Positions 16,295 through 25,106 of a stretch of 38,828 bases of DNA are shown in pieces. Below the pieces are notes generated by a model, which saw nothing but the letters and a program-made list of their open reading frames with translations, ran no database searches and was not told the DNA's origin. The first letter of the stretch is position 1; each line of letters starts with the position of its first letter. Made by a program: the position numbers and the translations under genes. Location: NCBI GenBank assembly GCA_004347685.1, contig SLTJ01000034.1, positions 1 through 38,828 of the forward strand. The letters are read 5' to 3'. The DNA comes from Clostridia bacterium (GTDB lineage: Bacteria > Bacillota > DSM-521 > Neomoorellales > SLTJ01).

Positions 16295-16326
16295 TACCTG
16301 GAGTAGCGACGAGCGTCCGGACCGGA

Positions 16327-17484
16327 TTATGCTCCGGCCCTTGATTCCATCTCCTGCGCCATCCTCTCCGCCTCGGCCACGAGCACGTCGGCCATTTCGG
16401 CCAGGGAAACCTTGCGGATAACCTCGCCCCGGCGGAAAAGGAGCCCGCCGCCCCGGCCGCCGGCCACCCCCACATCGGCCATCCGCGCTTCCCCCGGCCC
16501 GTTCACCTCGCAGCCCATAACGGCCACCTTCAAGGGGGTCGTGAGGTGGCGCAACCGCCTTTCGACCTCTTCAGCCACCGGTACCAAGGCGATCTGGCAG
16601 CGGCCGCAGGTGGGGCAAGAGATGAGTTCCACTCCCCGCTGCCGCAGGCCCAGGGCCCTGAGGATTTCAAACCCTACAATTACCTCCTGCACCGGGTCTC
16701 CGGTGAGGGAGACCCGCAGGGTATCGCCTATCCCTTCGGCCAGGAGGATACCCAGACCCACGCTGGACTTGACTGTGCCGCCGATCGCGGTCCCGGCCTC
16801 GGTAACACCCAGGTGCAAAGGGTAGTCAGAGGTGGCGGCCATCAGACGGTAGGCCGCCAGCATCAACGGGACATCGGTCGCCTTGAGGGAAACCTTGATC
16901 TGGTCAAAGCCCATGTCTGCCAGCAGCCGGACCTGGCTCATGGCGCTCTCCACCATGGCCGCGGGGGTGGGCCGGCCGTAACGGGCCAGCAGTTCCTTCT
17001 CCAGGGAGCCGGCATTGACGCCGATGCGGATGGCTACCTGCCTCTCCCGCGCGGCCCGCACCACCGCCCGGACGCGGTCGGGGCCGCCGATATTGCCCGG
17101 GTTCAGGCGCAGGCCGTCCACGCCCTGTTCGATGGCTTCCAGGGCCAAGCGGTAGTCAAAATGAATATCCGCCACCAAGGGGATGTTAATTCCGGCCTTG
17201 ATGGCGGAAAGCTTTCTCGCCGCCTCCATGTCCGGCACTGCGACCCGTACCAGCTCGCACCCGGCCCGCTCGAGCTCCAGGATTTGGGCCACGGTCGCCC
17301 TTACGTCCCAGGTATCGGTATTGGTCATGGACTGAACGCTGACGGGATTATCACCGCCAATCGCCAGACGGCCGACATGAATAACCCGACTCTTGCGTCG
17401 CTGAAGCAAAGGATTCACCTCGAAAACCGGAGACTGGAGGTGACGGAAAGTGGGCGAGAGGCATCCCGCCACCACTGCCCTCAT
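16327..17484 (-). CDS. ispG: 4-hydroxy-3-methylbut-2-en-1-yl diphosphate synthase
   Basis: Catalyses the penultimate step of the MEP isoprenoid pathway, reducing MEcPP to HMBPP with a [4Fe-4S] cluster. The TIM-barrel half shows SVQSMTNTDTWDV, GINIPLVADIHFDY and LRLNPGNIG. The C-terminal half holds the cluster ligands: CPTCGRC gives two or three cysteines and MGCEVNGPGEA gives the last Cys with the conserved Glu. The ATG at 17484 gives 385 residues and has a poor SD; a GTG at 17418 (VNPLLQRRKS) fits the usual family length better. It follows rseP by about 100 bases, and a terminator closes the unit. The ferredoxin at 23305 could be an electron donor, which is only inference. Confidence 0.96.
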   Translation of the reverse strand: MRAVVAGCLSPTFRHLQSPVFEVNPLLQRRKSRVIHVGRLAIGGDNPVSVQSMTNTDTWDVRATVAQILELERAGCELVRVAVPDMEAARKLSAIKAGINIPLVADIHFDYRLALEAIEQGVDGLRLNPGNIGGPDRVRAVVRAARERQVAIRIGVNAGSLEKELLARYGRPTPAAMVESAMSQVRLLADMGFDQIKVSLKATDVPLMLAAYRLMAATSDYPLHLGVTEAGTAIGGTVKSSVGLGILLAEGIGDTLRVSLTGDPVQEVIVGFEILRALGLRQRGVELISCPTCGRCQIALVPVAEEVERRLRHLTTPLKVAVMGCEVNGPGEARMADVGVAGGRGGGLLFRRGEVIRKVSLAEMADVLVAEAERMAQEMESRAGA

Positions 17485-17581
17485 ACCCCGGGCCCACCAG
17501 ACGGACGGCCCGGGGAGAGCGGTGGGGAGGACCTTCTACCGGGCAGCGGGGTCTGGCGTCCGGGGAGCTGGCAACGCTCGG

Positions 17582-18607
17582 CTACCCGCCGAAAATATTG
17601 GTTACATCCCGGTAGGTGACGGCAATCATAAACAGGATGAGGAGCATGAAACCGATCAGGTGCACCAGGTTCTCCTTCTCCGGGTCCAGGGGCCGGTGCC
17701 GGATTCCCTCTACGGCCAGAAAAACCAGACGGCTCCCATCCAGGGCCGGGATGGGCAGCAGGTTGATAACCCCCAGGTTCAGGCTGATGAAGGCAGCAAA
17801 GCTGAGGACGCTGGCCAGGCCAAACCTGGCTGCCTGGCCCACCAGTTGCACTATGCCTACTGGCCCTACCAGGTCCGCCGGCACCTGCCCGGTGAGCATC
17901 TGCCACAACCCCACCACTAGCAAAACCAGGAACTGCCCCGTTTGCTTGAAGCCCATCACCAGGGATTGCCCGGGCGAATACCGGATCAGGCTCTGCTCAA
18001 TGCCCACCATGCCTAGGGAACTCCGCGGATCCTCTCTGGGGGTCATGGTAAAGGTAAGCTGTTCTCCGTCCCGTTCCGCCACCACCCGTAATGGGTCCCC
18101 AGGCCGCTGGTGGATGATTTCCACCACCCGGTTCCAGGTAGTGACCTTTTCTTCCTGGATCTGCACAATACGGTCTCCAGGACGGAGGCCGGCCTGATCC
18201 GCCGGCCAGCCCGGCGTCACCCGGCCCACCACCGGCTCGTTTACAGGCACCCCGGCCGTGAGGAAGACCAGGAAGTAAAGGAAAACCGGCAGGGCAAAAT
18301 TCATCAAGGAGCCAGCGCTGATTACCCCCAGGCGCCAGCCCAGGCTCTGGCGGTTAAACCCCTTGGGGTCGTTGAAATCATCCCCTGGCTCCATACCGGC
18401 CATCCTGTTATAGCCACCGATGGGCAAGAGGCGGAGGGAATAAAGGGTCTCGCCGCGCCGGTGCTTGACCAGGGCCGGGCCCATACCCAGGCTAAACTCC
18501 TCTACCCTGATCCCGGCCGCCTTGGCCACCAGGAAGTGGCCCAGTTCGTGCACCACGATGAGCAGACCAAAGATCAACAGGGCGATAATGATAGTAGCCA
18601 CAGTCAA
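17582..18607 (-). CDS. rseP: Site-2 membrane metalloprotease
   Basis: An intramembrane zinc protease of the RseP/RasP (M50B) family that cuts anti-sigma factors and signal-peptide remnants. The zinc motif is VVHELGHF in the first membrane helix, the third ligand is in PIPALDGSR near the C-terminus, and one PDZ domain lies between (VGRVTPGWPADQAG, LRPGDRIVQI). Four membrane segments are visible. The frame is open to an ATG at 18697, but that ATG falls inside the -10 box of a predicted promoter, so I chose the TTG at 18607 (GTG 18601 is close by). A short leader frame with a good SD stops exactly across this TTG. Confidence 0.95.
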   Translation of the reverse strand: MTVATIIIALLIFGLLIVVHELGHFLVAKAAGIRVEEFSLGMGPALVKHRRGETLYSLRLLPIGGYNRMAGMEPGDDFNDPKGFNRQSLGWRLGVISAGSLMNFALPVFLYFLVFLTAGVPVNEPVVGRVTPGWPADQAGLRPGDRIVQIQEEKVTTWNRVVEIIHQRPGDPLRVVAERDGEQLTFTMTPREDPRSSLGMVGIEQSLIRYSPGQSLVMGFKQTGQFLVLLVVGLWQMLTGQVPADLVGPVGIVQLVGQAARFGLASVLSFAAFISLNLGVINLLPIPALDGSRLVFLAVEGIRHRPLDPEKENLVHLIGFMLLILFMIAVTYRDVTNIFGG

Positions 18608-18654
18608 CGGCAGGGCCGCCGGTCCCCCGGCATCAACCGGGCCGGGGCCGGCAG
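18604..18654 (-). CDS. Possible 16-codon leader peptide upstream of rseP
   Basis: The best SD in the leader, AAAGGAG (18667-18661), has no in-frame rseP start behind it. Six bases later a CTG opens a different frame of 16 codons (an internal ATG is at codon 8) that ends in TGA at 18606-18604. That TGA overlaps the rseP TTG as TTGA, a geometry typical of translational coupling. CTG initiation is rare, so this is a hypothesis. Confidence 0.3.
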   Translation of the reverse strand: MPAPARLMPGDRRPCR

Positions 18655-18695
18655 GCTTCTCTCCTTTCAGACACTGATTATGACTTCTTGAGAGC

Positions 18696-18725
18696 ATTAT
18701 ACCTTAAACCTTGCCGGGATTGCAA
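18696..18725 (-). promoter_or_regulatory. Predicted sigma-A promoter of rseP-ispG
   Basis: On the minus strand TTGCAA (18725-18720) and a perfect TATAAT (18701-18696) are 18 bases apart, predicting transcription from about 18689. Confidence 0.6.
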
Positions 18726-18796
18726 GGCGCGCGCAGAAGTTTGGGGCCAGGGATGAATAAAACACTCATCCGGGCAAGCAGTCAGCCAAAAACTCC

Positions 18797-18825
18797 TTGC
18801 TGGCTAGCAGCTTGCATGATATAAT
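18797..18825 (+). promoter_or_regulatory. Predicted sigma-A promoter of the small coiled-coil gene
   Basis: TTGCTG (18797-18802) and TATAAT (18820-18825) are exactly 17 bases apart, with an SD (AGAAGGAG) 20 bases further on. The promoter is divergent from that of rseP. Confidence 0.7.
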
Positions 18826-18858
18826 AGGGACAGAAAAACCTAGAAGGAGTACAGGTTT

Positions 18859-19206
18859 ATGCCTCAGGAAGCCACCAAAGAAATAGCGGTCAGCGGCGAA
18901 CAGGAAACCATTACCGGCAGCTTCGATGCCTTTGGTTATTTGCTTACGCGTACTGATGCGATGGAGGCCGGCTTGCGCAAGGAAATTCAGGCTACCCGCA
19001 CCGAATTGAAAGAGGAGATTAGCGGCGTCCGCCAAGAGATCGGCGGCGTCCGCCAGGAATTGAAGCAGGAGATTAGCGACGTCCGCCAGGAGATCGGCGG
19101 CGTGCGCCAGGAACTTCGCGCTGTCACCCGGTGGGCCATCGGCATTTTTATCACTCTTATTGCCGGCTTCATCGCTGTCATCATCCCCCTACTGCGCCTT
19201 CTGTAA
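18859..19206 (+). CDS. Small coiled-coil protein with C-terminal membrane anchor
   Basis: A 115-residue protein of unknown function. Residues 40-88 form a heptad-like coiled coil built from repeats of the type EIxGVRQE (EEISGVRQEIGGVRQELKQ, then a second copy). Residues 91-113 are one hydrophobic membrane helix, which would anchor it with the coiled coil on one side of the membrane. It resembles the loose group of Bdr-like/DUF1640-like coiled-coil proteins, but I cannot assign a family. The ATG has AGAAGGAG nine bases upstream and its own strong promoter. It is the only gene in the opposite direction between 13.6 and 35.2 kb, ending one base before the dxr stop. Confidence 0.85.
   Translation: MPQEATKEIAVSGEQETITGSFDAFGYLLTRTDAMEAGLRKEIQATRTELKEEISGVRQEIGGVRQELKQEISDVRQEIGGVRQELRAVTRWAIGIFITLIAGFIAVIIPLLRLL
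19015..19113 (+). repeat. Intragenic repeat coding coiled-coil heptads
   Basis: Units of about 21-24 bases coding EI(G/S)(G/D)VRQE occur four times, grouped as two larger copies of about 54 bases that differ at few positions. The pattern shows growth by in-frame duplication. Confidence 0.65.
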
Positions 19207-19207
19207 G

Positions 19208-20428
19208 CTATTTTCCCGCCAGCGAGGCGGCCCGCTCCCGCGCCCAGGCGTCCGCTTCCTTGATGGCGGCCAGGTTCGCCTCGGCGACCGGGACGTGCTC
19301 CTCCAGAACCTTCTCAATCAGTCTGGGAATCTCCGTAAACCCGATTTCGCCTGCCAGGAACATCTCCACCGCTACCTCGTCGGCCGCGTTCAGCACCGCC
19401 GGATAGGTGCTCCCCTGTCGCGCTGCGGCCAGGGCCAGGTCAAAGCAGGGGAATTTTTCCCGTTGCAGAGGCGCGAAATGCAGCAGCCCCACCTGCGCCA
19501 AATCCAGGTACTCTACCGCTCCAGGCCACCTCTCGGGGTAGGTCAGGGCGTACTGGATGGGCAGGCGCATGTCCGGCCGGGCCATTTGCGCCAAGACGCT
19601 GCCGTCGGCAAAGGCTACCAGGGAATGGACGATGCTTTCTGGGTGCACCACCACTTCCACCTGCTCCGGGCGGAGACCAAAAAGCCATGTAGCTTCAATC
19701 ACCTCCAGCCCCTTGTTCATCATGGTGGCCGAATCTACCGTCACCTTGGGGCCCATTTGCCAGGTGGGGTGGGCCAGGGCCATTTCTGGCGTGACACCGC
19801 CCATTTCCGCAACCGGGAAGGAACGAAAAGGCCCCCCGGAAGCCGTAAGGATAATCCGGCTCACGGCCCCTCGCGCCTGGCCCTGCAGGCACTGAAATAT
19901 GGCCGAATGCTCGCTGTCCACTGGGATGAGCGGGACCCCGTGGCGGGTAGCCTCCTCCAGCACCAGGCGGCCGCCGACCACCAGGCTTTCCTTGTTGGCC
20001 AGGGCCAGGGTCCGGCCCAGCTCCAGGGCCGCCAGGCTTGGCCCCAGCCCGGCCACGCCGCTGAAGGCATTCAGCACCAGGTCTACCGGCACTGCCGCCA
20101 GGGCCTGCCGTATCTGTCCCGGTTCCCAGGAATCTTCCCTGGTAAATATTACCTGCGTTCCGGCAGGAACCCGCAGGCGGGAACGCATCTCCCTCTCTGC
20201 GCTCCGGCTGGTAAGCAGGACGAGTTGGGGATAAAAAGCGTCTATCTGCCGCTGCAGCACCTCCGGCCGGCTTCCCCGGGCCACCAGCAGGCTGACCGCA
20301 AAGGATCCCGGGTAGCGCGCTACAACCTCCAATGCCTGGCAGCCGATGGAGCCGGTGGAACCGATGATAGCCAGATGCTTGATCTTGTCCTCCTCCTTCC
20401 CACTATCCTCACCCGCTTTTCCCGCCAC
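19208..20428 (-). CDS. dxr: 1-deoxy-D-xylulose 5-phosphate reductoisomerase
   Basis: Converts DXP to MEP with NADPH, the committed step of the MEP pathway. The NADPH-binding motif IIGSTGSIG is at the N-terminus. The metal and substrate motifs PVDSEHSAIFQCL, LTASGGPF and SATMMNKGLEVIEA, and the hinge region VVHPESIVHSLV, are all intact. The span here uses GTG at 20428. However, a perfect AAGGAGG lies 8 bases before an ATC at 20383, exactly where homologues start with Met (M-KHLAIIGSTG), so initiation may occur there on a non-standard codon. The gene lies downstream of cdsA and the AI-2E family gene on the same strand. Confidence 0.96.
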   Translation of the reverse strand: MAGKAGEDSGKEEDKIKHLAIIGSTGSIGCQALEVVARYPGSFAVSLLVARGSRPEVLQRQIDAFYPQLVLLTSRSAEREMRSRLRVPAGTQVIFTREDSWEPGQIRQALAAVPVDLVLNAFSGVAGLGPSLAALELGRTLALANKESLVVGGRLVLEEATRHGVPLIPVDSEHSAIFQCLQGQARGAVSRIILTASGGPFRSFPVAEMGGVTPEMALAHPTWQMGPKVTVDSATMMNKGLEVIEATWLFGLRPEQVEVVVHPESIVHSLVAFADGSVLAQMARPDMRLPIQYALTYPERWPGAVEYLDLAQVGLLHFAPLQREKFPCFDLALAAARQGSTYPAVLNAADEVAVEMFLAGEIGFTEIPRLIEKVLEEHVPVAEANLAAIKEADAWARERAASLAGK

Positions 20429-20514
20429 CCAACTCCCCGCACCCGGCAGATGCCGGCAGTGCCCTTGGCCTCACCACCAGAAAAAGCGAGATAGCGCCAC
20501 GGTAGCAGACAACG

Positions 20515-21606
20515 TTATTTTTCCCGGCGAAAAAATCCGGCCTGGGCCGCGGCCTTGAAGGTAATCACTACCAGCGGCCCGATGATTACCCCCCACGGAC
20601 CCAAAGCCTTAAGACCGACGTAAATGGCCGCCAGGACGGTCAGGGGGTGCAGCCCCAGGCTGCGTCCCAGTACCCGCGGCTCCATGACATTCCTCACGAT
20701 GACGGTGATGGCGTACAGCACGGCCAGGGCCAGGCCCAGGGAGTAATTGCCGAGGGCCAGGTGCAGGGCGGCCCAGGGGACAAAGATGGTACCCGGGCCC
20801 AGCACCGGCAGGATATCAAAGATGGCCGAGACAATACTGATGGTAACCGCGTATTTAACGTCCAGGATGAGCAACCCAGCCAGCACCTGCAGCCCAGTAA
20901 AGGAAATGAGAACGGCCTCGGCCCGCAAGTAACCCAGGATGGAAACACCCACCTCCCGTCCGGCGGCCTCTACTCGGGCGGCCCAGGCCGGGGGCAGGGT
21001 CGCCCGGACCGTACCCCAGACGGCTTCCCGGTCCCGGCTGAAATAGAAGGTGGCAATGATGGTTATCAGCAGCATCAGAAAAAAACCCGGCAGGGTGCTA
21101 AGCCATCCCACCAGCCAGCCCACGGCCCGGCCGCTGAAGTCGGTCAACAGGCCCACCACGGTATCAATGGAACCCCGCAGGGCGTTTTGAGCCCCGGATG
21201 GCAGTTCAAAGCGCAAGTAAAGGGCCTGGACCTGGGAGAGGAAATCTTCAAGCTGGGAAGCATACCCGGGCAGGGCGGCTGACAGGGCCCCAAGCTCCGC
21301 CACCAACTGGGAGATAATAACCACCAGCAGCCATACTGCCAGCCCCAATACCAGGGTAATACTGATCACTGCGGCCAGACCACGGGGAAGGTGCAGGCGG
21401 GCCTCCAGGAAGTCTACCAGCGAGTTTACCGCCGTGGCCAGAAACAGGGCCAGTAGAAACGGAAGAACCAGGGGGACGACAAAGTTGATGAGGCTCCAGA
21501 CGGCGGGCAGGAACTGGTAATAAAAGAGGTAAAAAACCAAAAGAAATACCAGGAGGTAGAGCAGAACCCGCCCGGATCGCCGCCAAAATTCCGACAACCA
21601 GATCAC
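20515..21606 (-). CDS. AI-2E family (YtvI/UPF0118) membrane protein
   Basis: A polytopic membrane protein with about seven or eight hydrophobic segments and the family signature near the C-terminus (DILPVLGPGTIFVPW, then VMEPRVLGRSLGLHPL). Members are described as AI-2 exporters, ion antiporters or sporulation membrane proteins (YtvI); which applies here is unclear. The frame is open to 21672, overlapping cdsA by 59 bases. The GTG at 21606, eight bases after the cdsA stop, is the likelier coupled start, giving 363 residues. Its place between cdsA and dxr is not part of the usual firmicute core order. Confidence 0.88.
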   Translation of the reverse strand: MIWLSEFWRRSGRVLLYLLVFLLVFYLFYYQFLPAVWSLINFVVPLVLPFLLALFLATAVNSLVDFLEARLHLPRGLAAVISITLVLGLAVWLLVVIISQLVAELGALSAALPGYASQLEDFLSQVQALYLRFELPSGAQNALRGSIDTVVGLLTDFSGRAVGWLVGWLSTLPGFFLMLLITIIATFYFSRDREAVWGTVRATLPPAWAARVEAAGREVGVSILGYLRAEAVLISFTGLQVLAGLLILDVKYAVTISIVSAIFDILPVLGPGTIFVPWAALHLALGNYSLGLALAVLYAITVIVRNVMEPRVLGRSLGLHPLTVLAAIYVGLKALGPWGVIIGPLVVITFKAAAQAGFFRREK

Positions 21607-21613
21607 CGTCGTT

Positions 21614-22519
21614 TCAACCCAGCCAGGGGTAGTAGTAAAAAGCCAAGGGGACGTTGAAAATAAAGGAGTCAAACCGGTCCAGAAAGCCGCCGTGGCCAGC
21701 CAGAATGGTCCCGGCGTCCTTGACGCCGGCGGCCCGCTTCCAGGCCGATTCCACCAGGTCCCCCACCTGGCCCCCGGCGGCCAGGAGAACGGCCAGCGGC
21801 AACAGGTGACCTGGGCTCCAGGGCCAAACCCAGGCGGCGACCAGAGCTACCAGGAGGCAACCGCCCACCCCTCCCGCCGCTCCCTCCCAGGTTTTGCCGG
21901 GGCTGAGGGACAGGGTCAACGGATGCCGCCCCCAGCGCCGGCCGACAAAAAAAGCTGTGGTATCGTTAGCCCAGGTCAGGAGGAGGACAAAAAGCAGGTA
22001 GTGCCAGTTGCCGCCCAGGGCCCGCAATGGTACGGCCAGGCCCAAAAAACCTCCGGTATATAAGATGCCCCAGAAGATGCCGGCCCAGACCCAGGGTGAG
22101 GACCGAAAAAGAAAAACCGGAGCCGCAGCGCAGATCAGGCCAGCCAGCACCAACGCCCGCAAAAGGCCGGCCTCTCCCCCCAGGTGGGCGGCCAGTATCA
22201 GCAGGCCGTTCATCACCACCCCGAACCAGAGCCCCGTACTGGAGGTTGGAGGTTGGAGGTGGGAGGTTGGCCCTGGATGGCATTGGCCTGAGCCAGTTTC
22301 ACTGGCCGGACCCAACTCCGGCTGTGCCTCGGGTTCCGGGCTGCCGGCACCGGAGGCAAGCCCCCCGCCAGCCAGACGGTAAAACTCGTAATAACCCGCC
22401 AGGCTCAGGACCCCAACCGCCAGGGTCCAGAAGGGGCCCCCCAGGTAGGCCAAAAGCAGCATCCCCGGTATGCCCAAGGCCGCAGTAAGCAAGCGCCGGC
22501 GCAAATCAGAGGCCCCCAA
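21614..22519 (-). CDS. cdsA: Phosphatidate cytidylyltransferase
   Basis: Makes CDP-diacylglycerol from CTP and phosphatidate in the membrane, the branch point of phospholipid synthesis. About seven membrane segments are visible. The family signature is at the C-terminal end (AAGVKDAGTILAGHGGFLDR), preceded by SLSPGKTWEG. The TTG start at 22519 overlaps the uppS stop by 14 bases, so the two are translationally coupled. The first loop after two helices carries an unusual Pro/Gly/Ser/Glu-rich insert of about 40 residues (about 55-95), and part of that insert is coded by a seven-base tandem repeat. Confidence 0.95.
   Translation of the reverse strand: MGASDLRRRLLTAALGIPGMLLLAYLGGPFWTLAVGVLSLAGYYEFYRLAGGGLASGAGSPEPEAQPELGPASETGSGQCHPGPTSHLQPPTSSTGLWFGVVMNGLLILAAHLGGEAGLLRALVLAGLICAAAPVFLFRSSPWVWAGIFWGILYTGGFLGLAVPLRALGGNWHYLLFVLLLTWANDTTAFFVGRRWGRHPLTLSLSPGKTWEGAAGGVGGCLLVALVAAWVWPWSPGHLLPLAVLLAAGGQVGDLVESAWKRAAGVKDAGTILAGHGGFLDRFDSFIFNVPLAFYYYPWLG
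22241..22270. repeat. Four tandem copies of GGAGGTT inside cdsA
   Basis: Units at 22241, 22248, 22255 (GGAGGTG) and 22262, plus a partial unit. Seven bases is not a multiple of three, so gain or loss of one unit would shift the cdsA frame. The repeat codes for a low-complexity linker. Confidence 0.8.
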
Positions 22520-23255
22520 ACCGGCGTTCCCGCCGCTGGTAGGCCAGCAATGCCTGGTAGTAATCGCTGCGAGTGAAGTCAGGCCAAAAGGTATTTGTTA
22601 CCCAGATTTCACTATAGGCTGCCTGGTAGGTCAGGAAGTTGCTCAGGCGCATCTCCCCCGCCGGGCGGATTACCAGGTCCGGGTCCGGCAGACCGGCGGT
22701 ATAGAGGGAATTGCTGAAGACCTCAGGCGAAATCTCCTCCGGCCTGATCCGGCCCTCCTGGACCAACCCGGCCAGGGTGCGGCAGGCCCGGATGATTTCC
22801 GCCCGGCCACCGTAGTTTAAAGCCAGGTTAAAAACCAAGCCCCGGTTCGCAGAGGTCAGCCGGGCGACAGCGGCCAGCTTTTCCTGCGCCTCAAGGGGCA
22901 GATCCTCCACCTGGCCGATGGCCCTGACCTGCACGTTGTTCCGGCGCAGGTTTTCGGCCTCCAGGTCGAGATATTCGACCAGGAGCTGCATGAGGGCCAG
23001 CACTTCATCCTGCGGCCGTCTCCAGTTTTCGGTGGAGAAGGCGTAGACGGTCAACACCTCTATTGGCAGCTCGACGCTGGCTTTAACTATCTCCCGGAGG
23101 GTGCTTACCCCGGCGCGGTGTCCAATCGCCCGGGGCATACCCCGCCTGGTGGCCCAACGGCCGTTGCCGTCCATGATAATGGCCACGTGCCGGGGCATGC
23201 GCTCAGGGTTCAGCTTCTGTTTCAGGGTTTCGTGGTTCTGTGCTGATTTTCTCAT
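22506..23255 (-). CDS. uppS: Undecaprenyl diphosphate synthase
   Basis: A cis-prenyltransferase that extends farnesyl diphosphate with isopentenyl units to make the lipid carrier for peptidoglycan and teichoic acid synthesis. The catalytic motif HVAIIMDGNGRWA is near the N-terminus, followed by GHRAGVSTLREIV, YAFSTENWRRP and the C-terminal RPAGEMRLSNFL and EIWVTNTFWPDF. The ATG at 23255 gives 249 residues, the usual family size. The frame stays open upstream to 23498, but that part is the other frame of the ferredoxin gene and should not be included. It starts 20 bases past the terminator at 23276-23299. Confidence 0.96.
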   Translation of the reverse strand: MRKSAQNHETLKQKLNPERMPRHVAIIMDGNGRWATRRGMPRAIGHRAGVSTLREIVKASVELPIEVLTVYAFSTENWRRPQDEVLALMQLLVEYLDLEAENLRRNNVQVRAIGQVEDLPLEAQEKLAAVARLTSANRGLVFNLALNYGGRAEIIRACRTLAGLVQEGRIRPEEISPEVFSNSLYTAGLPDPDLVIRPAGEMRLSNFLTYQAAYSEIWVTNTFWPDFTRSDYYQALLAYQRRERRFGGL

Positions 23256-23275
23256 TATCCAACCCGGCCTATGTA

Positions 23276-23299
23276 AAACCCCCTCTAGCGAGGGGGTTT
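23276..23299 (-). terminator. Strong terminator after the ferredoxin gene
   Basis: A perfect 10-bp stem, AAACCCCCTC paired with GAGGGGGTTT around a four-base loop, continues into TTTT on the minus strand. It begins five bases after the ferredoxin stop. Confidence 0.85.
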
Positions 23300-23304
23300 G
23301 GCTA

Positions 23305-23481
<177 letters not shown>

Positions 23482-23688
23482 TCAACACCCCCTTTCAAAT
23501 GTCGGCCCCACTTCCACCGACAGGCACAACAGGCTCACTTCGCCCTCGCCGCTTTCCCGCTGGCGCACGATCAGCAACTCCCCCGCGCCTGCCGGAGCCG
23601 ATTCCTTTTCCAGCACCACCTTGTACCCCGCCCGGGCTAAGATTTCCCGGCCGGCCGGCAGTGAATACCCCACCACGTCAGGGACCAG
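23482..23688 (-). CDS. Small PASTA-like protein
   Basis: A product of about 68 residues that reads like a single PASTA domain: LVPDVVGYSLPAGREILARA, then LLIVRQRE, the usual VPDVVG...VxxQ frame. There is no signal peptide or membrane helix, so it would be cytoplasmic, unlike PASTA domains of kinases and penicillin-binding proteins. The start is uncertain. GGAGG inside the frr stop region lies 10 bases before a CTG at 23688, which would include the whole domain; the first standard codon is GTG at 23676, which cuts the first strand. It ends three bases before the ferredoxin start, so the two are cotranslated. Confidence 0.7.
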   Translation of the reverse strand: MVPDVVGYSLPAGREILARAGYKVVLEKESAPAGAGELLIVRQRESGEGEVSLLCLSVEVGPTFERGC

Positions 23689-23693
23689 GACGA

Positions 23694-24251
23694 TTACACC
23701 TCCATGATCTCCTGTTCCTTGAGGGCCAGGGTCTCATCTATCTTCTTAATAAATTTGTCCGTCATTTTTTGCACTTCGTCCAAGGTCCGCCTGGTTTCGT
23801 CCTCCGAGCCGCCTTTTTCTTTTTCCCGCGTCTTAGCCTCGTCATTGGCCTCCCGCCGGACATTGCGGACGGCTACCCGCGCCTCCTCAGCCTTTTTCCG
23901 CGCCACCTTGATTATCTCCTTGCGCCGCTCCTCGGTCAGCGGTGGAATGGCGATCCGCACCACGGCGCCGTCGCTTGACGGTACCAGCCCCAGGTCAGAT
24001 TTTAAAATCGCCTTTTCTATCTGCGGCAGCATCGCCCTGTCCCAGGGCTGCACCAGCAGCAGGCGGGCTTCCGGCGCGCTGATGTTTGCCACCTGGTTTA
24101 GCGGGGTAGAGACACCATAGTAGTCCACCTGCACCTTGGCCAGAAGGCCCGGATTGGCCCGGCCGGCCCGCAGGGCGGCAAGTTCGTTTTGCAGGTTTTC
24201 CACCGACTTGCCCATATTTTGCTCGGCTTTCTTCACCACTTCATCGTACAT
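23694..24251 (-). CDS. frr: Ribosome recycling factor
   Basis: Together with EF-G it splits the post-termination ribosome. The 185 residues match the family. Motifs are LRAGRANPGLLAKVQVDYYG near residue 28, VSTPLNQVANISAPEAR, and the C-terminal helix of domain I (RRKEIIKVARKKAEEARVAV, VRNVRREAND). The ATG at 24251 has GTGAGGG seven bases upstream. It follows pyrH by 24 bases in the normal bacterial order. Confidence 0.97.
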   Translation of the reverse strand: MYDEVVKKAEQNMGKSVENLQNELAALRAGRANPGLLAKVQVDYYGVSTPLNQVANISAPEARLLLVQPWDRAMLPQIEKAILKSDLGLVPSSDGAVVRIAIPPLTEERRKEIIKVARKKAEEARVAVRNVRREANDEAKTREKEKGGSEDETRRTLDEVQKMTDKFIKKIDETLALKEQEIMEV

Positions 24252-24275
24252 GCGGATTCCCTCACTCTGCCCACT

Positions 24276-25082
<807 letters not shown>

Positions 25083-25106
25083 CTACATCCAGGGCCAGAA
25101 TCCTGC

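Noticed and set aside
16232-16326. T-box riboswitch before proS
   Set aside because: The gap is only 95 bases and lacks the specifier stem and the antiterminator T-box sequence.
19015-19113. CRISPR-like or non-coding minisatellite
   Set aside because: The repeats are in frame, code for regular heptads and have no spacers.
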